Source: Cyanobium sp. AMD-g (GTDB taxonomy: Bacteria > Cyanobacteriota > Cyanobacteriia > PCC-6307 > Cyanobiaceae). Taken from it: a DNA stretch of 64,000 nucleotides. The notes under the pieces were generated by a model. It searched no databases, had not been told where the DNA came from, and saw only the letters and a list, made by a program, of their open reading frames with translations. Numbering within the stretch: position 1 is the stretch's first letter; every line of letters begins with the position of its first letter. This document shows positions 8,607 through 17,740 of this stretch, piece after piece. The position numbers were made by a program, and so were the translations under genes. The stretch covers positions 1 to 64,000 of the forward strand of contig NZ_JAGQCW010000006.1 of NCBI RefSeq assembly GCF_024346395.1, given 5' to 3'.

Positions 8607-9248
8607 ATGAACGGCGTACCGCTGGCCGCCCCCATTCCTTCCTACCGGGAACCCCCCAACAGGCCCCCTCTGGTTCTTGTTCACGGGCTGTTTGACACCC
8701 CGAAGGTGTTTGACCACCTGCTGCGAGCCTTGAACGGCAGACGAGACCCTCTCCTCCTGCCTGCGTTGCCGCTGCGCTTCGGCATCGCGCCGATCCAGAC
8801 GTCGGCCCAGCGGCTCGCCGGCCACATCGAGGCGGCGTTCGGGGCGCGTGAACCCATCGACATCCTGGGTTTTTCCATGGGTGGCGTCATCGCCCGCACC
8901 TGGATTCAGCAGATGGGGGGCCACGCCCGCACCCGCCGCTTCCTCAGCCTTGGCAGCCCCCAGCAGGGCACCCTGACGGCCCAGCCCTGGCCCCGCCGGC
9001 CCCTGGCCGGCATTGCCGATCTCAAGCTGGGCAGCGCCCTGCTGCGCCAGCTCAACGCCGATCTCTCCCCCCTACGGGACATCGACTGCTGCAGCTATGG
9101 CACCGCTTGCGATCTGATGGTGGTGCCGGGCTGGCATGGGGTGCTGCCGATCGGGCCGCGGCGGATGCTGCCGGTCTGGAGCCACCAGCAGTTGCTGCGC
9201 CACCCGGCAGCTCTCGATCCCCTGGTGGCGGATCTGCTGCGCCCCTGA
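8607..9248 (+). CDS. Alpha/beta hydrolase, lipase-like
   Basis: Protein of 213 residues from the ATG at 8607; an ATG at 8547 would add 20 residues that look non-homologous. The lipase fold is shown by PLVLVHGLFDTPKVF (oxyanion HG), the nucleophile elbow GFSMGG (Ser90), and FLSLGSPQQGTLTA, which matches the LGTPxxGT block of Pseudomonas-type triacylglycerol lipases and EstA proteins. A His near the C-terminus (WHGVLPIGP or WSHQQLL) can complete the triad. No signal peptide is seen. The likely reaction is ester hydrolysis; the substrate is unknown. The next gene starts about 50 bases downstream on the same strand. Confidence 0.85.
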   Translation: MNGVPLAAPIPSYREPPNRPPLVLVHGLFDTPKVFDHLLRALNGRRDPLLLPALPLRFGIAPIQTSAQRLAGHIEAAFGAREPIDILGFSMGGVIARTWIQQMGGHARTRRFLSLGSPQQGTLTAQPWPRRPLAGIADLKLGSALLRQLNADLSPLRDIDCCSYGTACDLMVVPGWHGVLPIGPRRMLPVWSHQQLLRHPAALDPLVADLLRP

Positions 9249-9297
9249 ACCACTTCCGGGCCCAGCATGGGGGTGGAGGCCGATCCGCGAGGTCACG

Positions 9298-9840
9298 ATG
9301 CCGAATGCCCTGGCTGCAAGGCTCACCGCCTGGGGGTTCTCCTGGGGGGGGCTGCGCGACAACCGCCGCGGCGAGTGGTGGCTGATCGCCCAGATGGCCC
9401 TGATCGTGGCCCACCTGCTGCCGGCCACCCCCCCTCCCGCCTCCCTGGGTCTGGCCTGGCCGCTTCCGCTGCGCCTCGGGGGGCTGGCCCTGTTCACCCT
9501 GGGGCTGGTGCTGGCTGGCCAGGGAGCCCTGAACCTGGGCGCCAGCCTCAGCCCCCTGCCCGAACCGATGCCCGAGGCCGTTCTGGTGACCACCGGCGCC
9601 TACGCCCGCTGCCGCCATCCGCTGTACCAGTCGGTCATCCTCTGCTCCCTGGGGGTCACCGTGGCCCTGGGGAGCCTGCTCCATCTCGGGCTGCTGCTGG
9701 GGCTGGTCGTCGTGCTGGGGTGCAAGGCGCGTCGCGAGGAGGCTCGCCTCAGCGTCATCCATCCCGCGTACGACGCCTACCGCCGCATCACCCCCGCGAT
9801 CCTGCCGGGCCTGCCGTGGCTGGACTGGCGATCGCCCTGA
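9298..9840 (+). CDS. Isoprenylcysteine carboxyl methyltransferase-like membrane protein
   Basis: Protein of 180 residues from the ATG at 9298. Four or five membrane helices surround the family signature GAYARCRHPLYQSVIL, the RHPxY motif of ICMT/PEMT-type phospholipid and isoprenyl methyltransferases, followed by a C-terminal KARREEARLSVIHPAYDAYR block with the typical E and Y. It should use S-adenosylmethionine at the membrane. Bacterial members methylate varied lipids or remain uncharacterised, so the acceptor is not known. It sits about 50 bases after the lipase gene and may be co-transcribed with it. Confidence 0.8.
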   Translation: MPNALAARLTAWGFSWGGLRDNRRGEWWLIAQMALIVAHLLPATPPPASLGLAWPLPLRLGGLALFTLGLVLAGQGALNLGASLSPLPEPMPEAVLVTTGAYARCRHPLYQSVILCSLGVTVALGSLLHLGLLLGLVVVLGCKARREEARLSVIHPAYDAYRRITPAILPGLPWLDWRSP

Positions 9841-9953
9841 GACCCCGGCGAGCGCTGGTGCAGTGGCCCCCGTTTCGTGAAGCTGCGCCGGATTCCTTGC
9901 TCCTTCACCTGCGGCGCTTCCTATGGGTGGAGGGAGGTTTCCAGGAGTGAGCG

Positions 9954-10463
9954 ATGGCGATCCCATCCCCCAGCACAGGTGGCGTCCACCTGCCTCGCCG
10001 TGACGGCATGGAAGCCGGACACCGGTCCGATCCCTACCGGGAGGTGGGCCAGCCGGCGCAGCCCACCGTCTGTCCTGACTGCGGCGCGACGGTTCATGGG
10101 GGGCGCTGGACCTGGCAACCGGCCGAGACGGGAGCGAAGACCCACCGCTGCCCGGCCTGCCGGCGCATCCACGACCGGGTGCCGGCCGGAGAGCTCACCC
10201 TCAAGGGACCTTTCCTGGCCGCCCACGACGAGGAGATCCTGCAACTGCTGCATCACACCGAGGCGCGCTTCCGCGACGAGCACCCCCTCGAGCGCCGGAT
10301 GACGCTGCAGCGGGATCCGGACCATGGCCGGATGGTGGTGACCTTCACCGGCACCCACATCACCCATGGGGTGGCCGCCGCCCTGCTGGATGCCTTCGGC
10401 GGGACGATGGCGGCGGATTGGCCGGAGGGAGGGGCGCCGCTCCGGGTCCGCTGGAGCCGGTGA
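9954..10463 (+). CDS. BCAM0308-family zinc-ribbon protein
   Basis: Protein of 169 residues with a clear treble of motifs: PTVCPDCGATVHGGRWTW, then THRCPACRRIHDRVPAG (four Cys for one zinc) and LKGPFLAAHDEEILQLL, followed by EHPLERRM. This order matches BCAM0308-type proteins found across proteobacteria and some cyanobacteria, often near stress genes. Function is unproven; the ribbon suggests nucleic-acid or protein binding. The start is taken at ATG 9954; a second ATG 18 codons in is also possible. It precedes the SOD gene by 28 bases on the same strand, which may link it to oxidative stress. Confidence 0.75.
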   Translation: MAIPSPSTGGVHLPRRDGMEAGHRSDPYREVGQPAQPTVCPDCGATVHGGRWTWQPAETGAKTHRCPACRRIHDRVPAGELTLKGPFLAAHDEEILQLLHHTEARFRDEHPLERRMTLQRDPDHGRMVVTFTGTHITHGVAAALLDAFGGTMAADWPEGGAPLRVRWSR

Positions 10464-10491
10464 AGCGGAGCGGTGGTTAGAACCGAGGCCG

Positions 10492-11247
<756 letters not shown>

Positions 11248-11326
11248 CACCTGCGAATGTCGGTAGCTGATACGACGCATCCCCGGGAAAACGGTCGCGA
11301 AAGTTAACGAAATTGCCGTGATTGCC

Positions 11327-11758
11327 ATGGCCGCGTCCCGAACCGCCCTGTCCCGAACCGTCGAGCTCGTCCCCGTCCAGCGCACGCTCAAAGGGGACGC
11401 CCTCTTCTCCGCGCCCCGCACCAGCGACGAAACCCTGATCGCCGAGATCGCCAGGGGCGACGCCTTCGAGCTCTTCTGCCACCGCTTCCAGACCGATCAG
11501 CTGTTGGTGCTGCGGGGGGCGATCGACCTTGTCGTGCTGCAGAACCGCCAGCTGCGCCGCATCCCCCTGCGGGAGGACGAGGCCACCTGGGTCTGCATTC
11601 CCCCCGGGGTGCCCCATGGCGCCATCAACCGGGGCAGGATCCCGGCCCTGCTCGTCAATGCCGTGCTCCGCCACGGACCCAGTGACCCCAGGGATTACGA
11701 GCCCCATCCGGTGCCGCCCAGGTTCCTCAGCCAGTGGCGCCGGCTGGCGGTCGCGTGA
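11327..11758 (+). CDS. Cupin-fold protein
   Basis: Protein of 143 residues from the ATG at 11327 (a GTG three codons earlier is possible). A single beta-barrel cupin domain is visible: FELFCHRFQTDQLLVLRGAI, then IPLREDEATWVCIPPGVPHG and RGRIPALLVNAVLRHGP. The second cupin motif keeps PPGVPHG with its His; the first motif has H-x-F-x-T-D-Q rather than two His, so the metal site may be partial. It resembles cyanobacterial cupins of unknown role, often annotated as sugar-epimerase-like. The 3' end overlaps the convergent Nif11-like gene by 32 bases. No function is assigned. Confidence 0.65.
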   Translation: MAASRTALSRTVELVPVQRTLKGDALFSAPRTSDETLIAEIARGDAFELFCHRFQTDQLLVLRGAIDLVVLQNRQLRRIPLREDEATWVCIPPGVPHGAINRGRIPALLVNAVLRHGPSDPRDYEPHPVPPRFLSQWRRLAVA

Positions 11759-11993
11759 CCGCCAGCCGGCCAGCCCCCTCAGTTGTATTCCCCGGGGATG
11801 TCCTGCTGGTCACCGTGACCCGACCGACCTTCTTGCCCGACAGGCGCAGCAGCTCATCGCCGGAGAAGTCGAAGCCCCTGCCGGCGGCGATCTGGGCGAC
11901 GTCGTCGGCGGTGGCGGCGGCCAGGACCTCGGCGCGCAGCGCCTGGTCGTCCTGCATGCGGGCCAGGAAGGAACGGGCCTGATCGAGGCTCAT
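11727..11993 (-). CDS. Nif11-like small protein
   Basis: Protein of 88 residues. The N-terminal 55 residues match the Nif11 pattern: MSLDQARSFLARMQDDQALR, then AATADDVAQIAAGRGFDFSG and DELLRLSGKK. Nif11-like domains serve as leader sequences of ribosomal peptides in cyanobacteria or stand alone with unknown roles. No GG cleavage site or Cys/Ser/Thr-rich core follows, so a peptide precursor is unlikely. The tail after VTVTSRTSPG looks unnatural and overlaps the cupin gene; in another frame the same bases read QDIPGEYN followed by a stop at 11779, so a frameshift near 11800 is possible. It follows the ATPase gene by 43 bases on the same strand. Confidence 0.65.
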   Translation of the reverse strand: MSLDQARSFLARMQDDQALRAEVLAAATADDVAQIAAGRGFDFSGDELLRLSGKKVGRVTVTSRTSPGNTTEGAGRLAVTRPPAGATG

Positions 11994-12036
11994 GGGCCGG
12001 CGGCGGCGGCGGGGGCGTCCAGCATGGCGCAGGCCG

Positions 12037-14745
12037 TTAGCGGCTCCACCACTTCTCCAGCTCCAGGTAGGCGACGAATACCAGGCTGACGCTTCCGCAC
12101 GCCGCCAGCTCGATGGCCGTCAGTGGGGTGACGCCGATGAAGCGGGCCAGCGGCGCCACATAGAGGAGCATCAGCTGCAGGGCGGCGCTGGCCAGCACCG
12201 CCCCCAGCAGCCACGGGTTCGCCGCTGGAGCGGTGCGCCACAGGGCCCGATCGCTGCCGGCGGAGAGGGCATGGCCCAGCTGGGCCAGACAAAGGGTGGT
12301 GAAGGCCATCGTCTGCCAGGGCCGTCCCAGCCGGGCGGCCGCCACCATCAGCGCCACCACCAGGGCACCGAAGACCAGCCCGATGCGCAGGATGGCGCTG
12401 CCCAGACCCCGGGCGAAGATCGATTCGCCGGGCTCGATCGGCGGCTGGCGCATCAGATCCTCGGCGGGCGGGCCCAGGGCGAGGGCCAGCGCCGGCAGTC
12501 CGTCGGTCACCAGGTTGATCCAGAGGATCTGCAGGGGGGTGAGGGCCAGACCCAGCAGCGGTGCCGAGCCGATGGTGATCAGTTCGCCCAGGTTGCAGCC
12601 GAGGATGAAGCGCACGAAGCGGCGGATGTTGGCGTACACCTGACGGCCCTCCTCCACGGCGTTGACGATCGAGGCGAAGTTGTCATCGAGCAGCACCACA
12701 TCTGCCGCCTCCCGGCTCACGTCCGAGCCGCTGATGCCCATCGCCACACCGACGTGGGCCTGGCGCAGGGCCGGGGCGTCGTTGACCCCGTCGCCGGTCA
12801 TGGCCACCACCGCGCCCGTGGCCTGGAGCGCCCGCACGATGCGGAGCTTCTGCTCCGGCAGCACCCTGGCAAAGAGGCTGGTCCGCCGCACCAGCGCTTC
12901 GAGCGCCGCGTCGTCGAGGCCCTCCAGCTCAGGACCCTGAACCATCGGGCTGCCGGGGTCCGCCAGGCCGATGGCCGTGCTGATGGCGCGCGCCGTGAGG
13001 GGATGGTCGCCGGTGACCATCACCGGCCGGATGCCGGCCCCATGGCAGCGGGCTACGGCACCGGGCACCTCCGGCCGGGGCGGATCGCGCTGCGCCATCA
13101 GGCCGACCAGCACCAGACCCCTCAGTCCGACGTCTGGCCCTGGATGGTGCGGGCTGCAGGCGAAGGCCAGCACCCGCAGGCCAGCCGAAGCCAGCTCGCG
13201 CGCTGCCGCCAGCCACCAGTCCTGCTGGGCCGGCGTGAGGCACCGCGCCCCGGCCCCATCCAGCCAGCGATCGCAGTCGTGCAGGATCACCTCCGGAGCG
13301 CCCTTGACGATCAGCAGCTGGGACCCCTCCGGCTTGGCGGAGACGAAGGACGCTGGACCCAGGGGCGCCGCCAGGCTGCCGTCGGGGTCGCTCACCCAGA
13401 CCGCCATCCTCTGGCGCTCGGCGCGGAAGGGGATCTCCGCCGTGCGGCTGTGCTTCGCACGTAGGCCGGATCCCTCCAGGCCCCCCGTGGCGGCGGCCTC
13501 CATCAGGGCAACCTCGGTGGGATCTCCTGTCCATCCCCGCTGCCCTGGTTCGGCATCGTTGCAGAGCACGCCGGCCTGCAGAAGCAGGTCCAAAGGACCC
13601 TGGGCGATGCCGGCCCTGGTCATTTCTGGAGGCGCCAGCTCCCGGATCCTGAAGCCGCTCGGGGTGAGATTCAGGGCCTGGGTGCCGCAGCGGAGCTCCA
13701 CCACCACCTGGCGGTTCTGGGTGAGGGTGCCGGTCTTGTCTGTGCAGATGACGGTAATGGCGCCCAGGGCCTCCACCGCCGGCAGATGGCGGATCAGGGC
13801 GGCCCGTTGCACCATCCGCCGGGTGCCGATCGCCAGGCTCACCGTGATTACGGCCGGCAGCCCCTCCGGCACGATCGCCACAGCGGTGGAGAGGGCCAGC
13901 TCCAGCAAGGCCAGGGGAGAACCGCCCAGTAGCCAGCCCCCCAGCACCACCGCTGCCACCAGCACCAGGGCCCAGGCCACCAGCTGGCCAGAGAGGTCCG
14001 CCAGTCGCTCCTGCAGGGGTGTCGGCTCAGGGCGGGCTGTCTGGATCAGGGTGGCGATGCCCCCCAGCACGGTGGCCATCCCTGTGGCAGTCACCACGGC
14101 CAGCCCCCGTCCCCGCCCCACCTCGCTGCCCAAGAACAGACAGTTGCTCCGCTCCAGCAAGGGTGTTTCGGCCGCCAGCGGCGGTTCGGGGCGCTTGCTC
14201 ACCAGATCGGCCTCGCCGGTGAGGGCTGCCTCCTGCAGCCCCAGTTCGCTGCCCTCCAGCAGCCGGGCATCGGCGGGCACCCGATCGCCGCTTTCCAGGC
14301 GGATCAGGTCCCCCGGCACCAGCTGGTCACTGGGGAGGCGCTGCCAGTGGCCGTCCCGGCGCACGCGGGCCAGGGGCTGGGCCAGGTTCAGCAGGCTGCG
14401 CAGGGCCAGCAACGCCTGACTTTCCTGCAGGTAGCCCAGAAGTGCGGTCAGGGCCACGATCAGCAGGATGGCGATCGCGTCCTTGGGGAAAGAGTGATCC
14501 AGCACCGCCAGGGCGGCGGACACGGCCGCCACCGCCAGCAGCAGCACCAGCATCACGTTGCTGAACTGATCCAGCAGGATGCGCCAGCGGCCTGGACCCG
14601 GCGGCAGGGCAAGTCGATTGGGTCCGACGCTGGCCAGGCGGTCGGCGGCGTCGGCCTGGCTCAGGCCCGCCTCGCCCCCCCCGAGCCGACGCAGGCATTC
14701 GGCCCCCGAAAGGGCCTGCCAGGCCGTGGCCTCAGGAGGAATCAT
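12037..14745 (-). CDS. P2-type cation-transporting ATPase
   Basis: Protein of 902 residues with the full P-type plan. An N-terminal cation ATPase domain is followed by helices M1-M2 (55-105), an actuator domain with LTGEAD (175-180), M3-M4 with [11 protein letters not shown] (292-302), the phosphorylation site [10 protein letters not shown] (Asp336), nucleotide-binding blocks including IVKGAPE, the hinge [12 protein letters not shown], and six C-terminal helices. The PEGL-type M4 and the layout fit calcium or calcium/manganese pumps (PacL/PMR1-like). The third residue after TGE is Asp rather than the common Ser-x-P, a mild change. It moves divalent cations out of the cytoplasm at ATP cost. 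The ion cannot be fixed from sequence. Confidence 0.92.
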   Translation of the reverse strand: MIPPEATAWQALSGAECLRRLGGGEAGLSQADAADRLASVGPNRLALPPGPGRWRILLDQFSNVMLVLLLAVAAVSAALAVLDHSFPKDAIAILLIVALTALLGYLQESQALLALRSLLNLAQPLARVRRDGHWQRLPSDQLVPGDLIRLESGDRVPADARLLEGSELGLQEAALTGEADLVSKRPEPPLAAETPLLERSNCLFLGSEVGRGRGLAVVTATGMATVLGGIATLIQTARPEPTPLQERLADLSGQLVAWALVLVAAVVLGGWLLGGSPLALLELALSTAVAIVPEGLPAVITVSLAIGTRRMVQRAALIRHLPAVEALGAITVICTDKTGTLTQNRQVVVELRCGTQALNLTPSGFRIRELAPPEMTRAGIAQGPLDLLLQAGVLCNDAEPGQRGWTGDPTEVALMEAAATGGLEGSGLRAKHSRTAEIPFRAERQRMAVWVSDPDGSLAAPLGPASFVSAKPEGSQLLIVKGAPEVILHDCDRWLDGAGARCLTPAQQDWWLAAARELASAGLRVLAFACSPHHPGPDVGLRGLVLVGLMAQRDPPRPEVPGAVARCHGAGIRPVMVTGDHPLTARAISTAIGLADPGSPMVQGPELEGLDDAALEALVRRTSLFARVLPEQKLRIVRALQATGAVVAMTGDGVNDAPALRQAHVGVAMGISGSDVSREAADVVLLDDNFASIVNAVEEGRQVYANIRRFVRFILGCNLGELITIGSAPLLGLALTPLQILWINLVTDGLPALALALGPPAEDLMRQPPIEPGESIFARGLGSAILRIGLVFGALVVALMVAAARLGRPWQTMAFTTLCLAQLGHALSAGSDRALWRTAPAANPWLLGAVLASAALQLMLLYVAPLARFIGVTPLTAIELAACGSVSLVFVAYLELEKWWSR

Positions 14746-14920
14746 CGCCAGCCACCCTGTGGCGCCTGAACCTTAGGAGGCCTCACCGATCCCCAGTCCG
14801 TGGTCCAGACCATGGCCTGCGCGGAGGCCCTTCTGATGCAGGACTGCGGCCTTGCCGCGGCAATCGGCTGCCCTGCGGCAGGGGCGGCCTACCTTCGGGA
14901 CAGGCTTCCTGGGAAGGGCG

Positions 14921-15172
14921 ATGGCCGACCTGCTGATCAGGGATGTCGACGACACCATCGTTCGCGCCTTACGGCATCGGGCCATTGTTCATGGGCGCAG
15001 CGAGGAGGCCGAGCACCGGGCGATGCTGGCGTCCGCGCTGCTGTTCACGCCCTGCCGCAGCCTGGCGGAACACCTCAGTGCCCTGCCGCTGGTGGGATGG
15101 GATGGGGACTTTGCGCGTGAGCCTGGATCGAACGGTGTCACTGACCCCTGCGGTGAGGGGGCATGTACCTGA
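14921..15172 (+). CDS. FitA/VapB-type antitoxin
   Basis: Protein of 83 residues. The start at ATG 14921 follows a purine-rich GGGAAGGGCG. Residues 1-45 form a ribbon-helix-helix DNA-binding domain (MADLLIRDVDDTIVRALRHR, then IVHGRSEEAEHRAML), which is the FitA-type antitoxin sequence pattern. The last 40 residues should bind and block the toxin. The stop overlaps the PIN-toxin start by 10 bases, a typical toxin-antitoxin arrangement. Such antitoxins usually repress their own promoter, here within the 175-base gap upstream. Confidence 0.85.
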   Translation: MADLLIRDVDDTIVRALRHRAIVHGRSEEAEHRAMLASALLFTPCRSLAEHLSALPLVGWDGDFAREPGSNGVTDPCGEGACT

Positions 15173-15588
15173 TCGACACGGCCGTCATCCGCGAGGCGGG
15201 CAGAGGCTCCATGGCCCATGCCGGGGTGCTTACCTTCTTCGAAGAGGTCCAGCGTGAACGGTCGCGGCTGTTCCTGGCCGCGGTCTCGGTGGGGGAACTC
15301 AGCCGCGCCCTGGCCCTGATCCGGCAGCGGGGCGAGGAGCCCCAGGCCCGGCAGCTTGAGGACTGGCTAGGGCGGCTGGTGCAGGACCACGGCGAGAGTC
15401 TGCTGGCCCTGGACGCCCGCGCGGCAAGGCTCTGGGGGCTGCTTCTGGCTCGCCATCCCCAGCAGATCATCGCCCTGCAGATCGCCGCGATCGCCCTGGT
15501 TCACGATCTGACGCTGGTGACCCGTCAGACACCGGTCCTGGGCATCGCCGGCGTGCGGGTGCGGGACCCGTGGGCGGTGGCCGGCTGA
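15163..15588 (+). CDS. PIN-domain toxin of VapC/FitB type, degenerate active site
   Basis: Protein of 141 residues overlapping the antitoxin gene by 10 bases. The PIN fold is clear: MYLIDTAVIREAG at the start, VSVGELSRALAL in the middle, LLALDARAARLWGLLLAR, and IAAIALVHDLTLVTRQ near the end, closing with VRVRDPW as in FitB. Active PIN RNases carry Asp at DTN, Glu at xEL, and Asp in DALIAAT. Here the first reads DTA, the Glu is kept, and the third acid is replaced by Ala in IALQIAAIAL; the closing TRN reads TRQ. RNase activity may therefore be weakened or lost. The pair resembles FitAB. Confidence 0.8.
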   Translation: MYLIDTAVIREAGRGSMAHAGVLTFFEEVQRERSRLFLAAVSVGELSRALALIRQRGEEPQARQLEDWLGRLVQDHGESLLALDARAARLWGLLLARHPQQIIALQIAAIALVHDLTLVTRQTPVLGIAGVRVRDPWAVAG

Positions 15589-15594
15589 CTCCTC

Positions 15595-16239
15595 TCAGCG
15601 AAGGCTTTCGCAGGCCTCTCCGTCGCCATCGGAGTCCAGATAGCTGTGGTCCTGGCGCATCAGCTCCTGGGCCCCGGCATGGGAGCCGATCTGGCTACAG
15701 AAATGGCGGCTTCCGTCGGGGGTGGTGGCATCGGGGATCCGCTCGGAGCGTCGGCCGCGCCGGAAGTCCCAGGGCCGGGTGATCCCACCCGGCACCCGCC
15801 AGACACCGAGCCGCTGGCGCCTGGCCCGTTCCTCGGCCTCCAGGTAGGCCGCCCCGTCGCAGGCAGCGAGATAGCGCCGGTAGGCGAAGGCCAGGCCGTC
15901 CTCCACCAGGGCCAGGTTGATGTTGGTGTCGCTGATCACTTCAGCCACCGTGCGCCCGAAGCGGTCGCTGCTCCGGGGTTGGATCGTCACCGATTGCCCC
16001 ACAGGCAGACGCCACTGGAGGACCTGCCGAGCCTTCTGGCCGTAGGGACTCTGGGCCGTCTCGGGGGCATCGATGCAGGCCAGCCGGACCGTGATCCGCT
16101 CCTGGCCGCTGCGCACCCGCAGGGTGTCGCCATCGCCGATCGAGAGCACGGTGGCCCGGAAGGCCGGCTCTGCTGCCGCCTGCCTGGCCTGCAGCAGGCC
16201 CAGCACGATCAGCAGCGACGGCAACCGGTGGCCGGGCAT
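15595..16239 (-). CDS. Exported thermonuclease with excalibur tail
   Basis: Protein of 214 residues. A signal peptide covers about residues 1-23 (QAAAEP). The staphylococcal-nuclease OB fold covers 27-155, with the catalytic set Arg52 (VRLACIDAPE), Glu60, and an Arg in DRFGRT (93-96); Asp residues in SIGDGDTL bind calcium. The last 40 residues carry an excalibur motif (YLDSDGDGEACESLR), a small calcium-binding tail with paired Cys. The enzyme should cut DNA or RNA outside the cytoplasm, perhaps for nutrient use or as a defence. It is convergent with the PIN toxin gene, with a gap of six bases. Confidence 0.9.
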   Translation of the reverse strand: MPGHRLPSLLIVLGLLQARQAAAEPAFRATVLSIGDGDTLRVRSGQERITVRLACIDAPETAQSPYGQKARQVLQWRLPVGQSVTIQPRSSDRFGRTVAEVISDTNINLALVEDGLAFAYRRYLAACDGAAYLEAEERARRQRLGVWRVPGGITRPWDFRRGRRSERIPDATTPDGSRHFCSQIGSHAGAQELMRQDHSYLDSDGDGEACESLR

Positions 16240-16267
16240 GGCGCCGGGGATGGGGCAGGGAGGGCCC

Positions 16268-17647
16268 TCAGCCTTGCATCGCCCGGGAGCGCACCTCCTC
16301 GAGGCTGCAGCGACGCCGCAGCGCCCCGTTCTCGAAAACGGTCTGGAGGCAGCTGGCCGGATGGGGCTCAGGTCGCTCCAGCACCACGGTCCGGTAGCCC
16401 CGTTCGTCGCGGATCAGGTCGAGCACGCCGGCCTTGCTGGTCTTGGCGGGATCGGTGACGGGGCACTTGTGCACCGAGCGGATCCGGCCGGCCCGCTCCA
16501 CCCACGACACCTTGTAGGCGAAGCGCTGGCTGTCCCGGTTCACCTGCTGCAGCAGGCCGCCCCCCATCCCGAAGGCCACGTTCTCGACGCTGAAGCCCGC
16601 CGCCAGGATCGCCTCGATCACCAGGGGCAGGCTGGTGGCGGTGATGCCATCTCCCTGGATGACCCGCACGTGCTCCAGCACCCGGTAGCCCTTGCCGTTG
16701 AGCCGGCTGCCGAAACGGGCCTCCAGGCGGCGCAGCAGCTCGGGCACGATCGCCACCGGATCGCCCGAATCGGGCCGGATCACCACGGTGGCGCCCGAGG
16801 CGATCACCTGCTGCCGCAACTGCTCGCCCCAGAGATGGTCGACGGCGTTCCAGAGGTCGTAGGCGTCGGAGACCACCGCCAGCACGGCACCGGGCCTGGC
16901 GAAGCGGTCGAGCATGGTCCGGTAGGCCTCCAGCTCGTGTTCCTGCCCCCAGGCCAGGATCGTGGAGTGCTCGGCGGCGGGAATCGAGAAGCCGGCCATC
17001 CGGCCGTCGTAGTGGCGCCGGCCCGCCACCAGAGCCGCGACGGTGTCGGTGCCGCGGAAGGCCACCAGGTGGGCCAGGCCGCCGATGGCGGCGCTCTCGT
17101 GGCTGGAGACGCCGCGGGAGCCGAAATCGTGCAAGCGGAAGGGGAGTTCGGCGGCCGGGTCGTCGGCGGAGCACTCCAGGGCTGCCCGCAGCAGCTCCCG
17201 GAAGTGCCAGCTGCGGGTGGCCACGGTGGTGGGATACCAGAGGCGCAGCAGCAGGGTCTCCACCCAGGTGACCAGCCAGGCCAGGGCCGGATCGGTGGAC
17301 TCCACCGTCATCAGCACGTTGCCGGTGGGTACCCGGCTGCCCTCGGGGACGGCCCGGATGCGCAGGGGCAGGCGGCCCCCGTGGACGCTCAGCAGGCGCT
17401 GCCAGCCCTGGTGGTTGAAGGGCAGGCCGTGGGCGCTCCAGAGGTCGGCCGCCTCCTCGATGTCGCCCTGGGTGACGGGCCGCGCCAGGGTGGTTTCCAG
17501 CAGCATCTGCAGTCCGAAGAACAGGGTGTCGGGGTTCTCGCCGCCGCGGCTCTCCAGGTAGGCCCCCATGGCGGTCAGATCGGGGGGGTACTGGAGCCAG
17601 TGGCTGCCCTTGTAGCTGTCGGTGTCGAGCAGAAGATTGAAGTCCAT
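16268..17647 (-). CDS. nadV: Nicotinamide phosphoribosyltransferase
   Basis: Protein of 459 residues, the usual length for NadV/NAMPT. It opens MDFNLLLDTDSYKGSHWLQY, the DSYKxSH signature, and carries FHDFG-like RLHDFGSRGVSS (about residues 193-204), SIPAAEHSTILAWG, and VVIRPDSGDP, the PRPP and nicotinamide site pattern. GDGITATSLPLVIEAI follows. It makes nicotinamide mononucleotide from nicotinamide and PRPP. The next gene upstream on the same strand, 93 bases away, encodes the NMN adenylyltransferase that uses this product, so the two form a two-step NAD salvage route that bypasses deamidation. An NrtR-type regulator was not seen nearby. Confidence 0.92.
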   Translation of the reverse strand: MDFNLLLDTDSYKGSHWLQYPPDLTAMGAYLESRGGENPDTLFFGLQMLLETTLARPVTQGDIEEAADLWSAHGLPFNHQGWQRLLSVHGGRLPLRIRAVPEGSRVPTGNVLMTVESTDPALAWLVTWVETLLLRLWYPTTVATRSWHFRELLRAALECSADDPAAELPFRLHDFGSRGVSSHESAAIGGLAHLVAFRGTDTVAALVAGRRHYDGRMAGFSIPAAEHSTILAWGQEHELEAYRTMLDRFARPGAVLAVVSDAYDLWNAVDHLWGEQLRQQVIASGATVVIRPDSGDPVAIVPELLRRLEARFGSRLNGKGYRVLEHVRVIQGDGITATSLPLVIEAILAAGFSVENVAFGMGGGLLQQVNRDSQRFAYKVSWVERAGRIRSVHKCPVTDPAKTSKAGVLDLIRDERGYRTVVLERPEPHPASCLQTVFENGALRRRCSLEEVRSRAMQG

Positions 17648-17740
17648 GGTGTGCGCTCCGCACGATGTGGATGGTTGGCCCCGGCCCGGTCTCCCCGGGC
17701 CGCAGGCATTGATGGGCCAGCCGTCACCGGCGGCGGTGGG

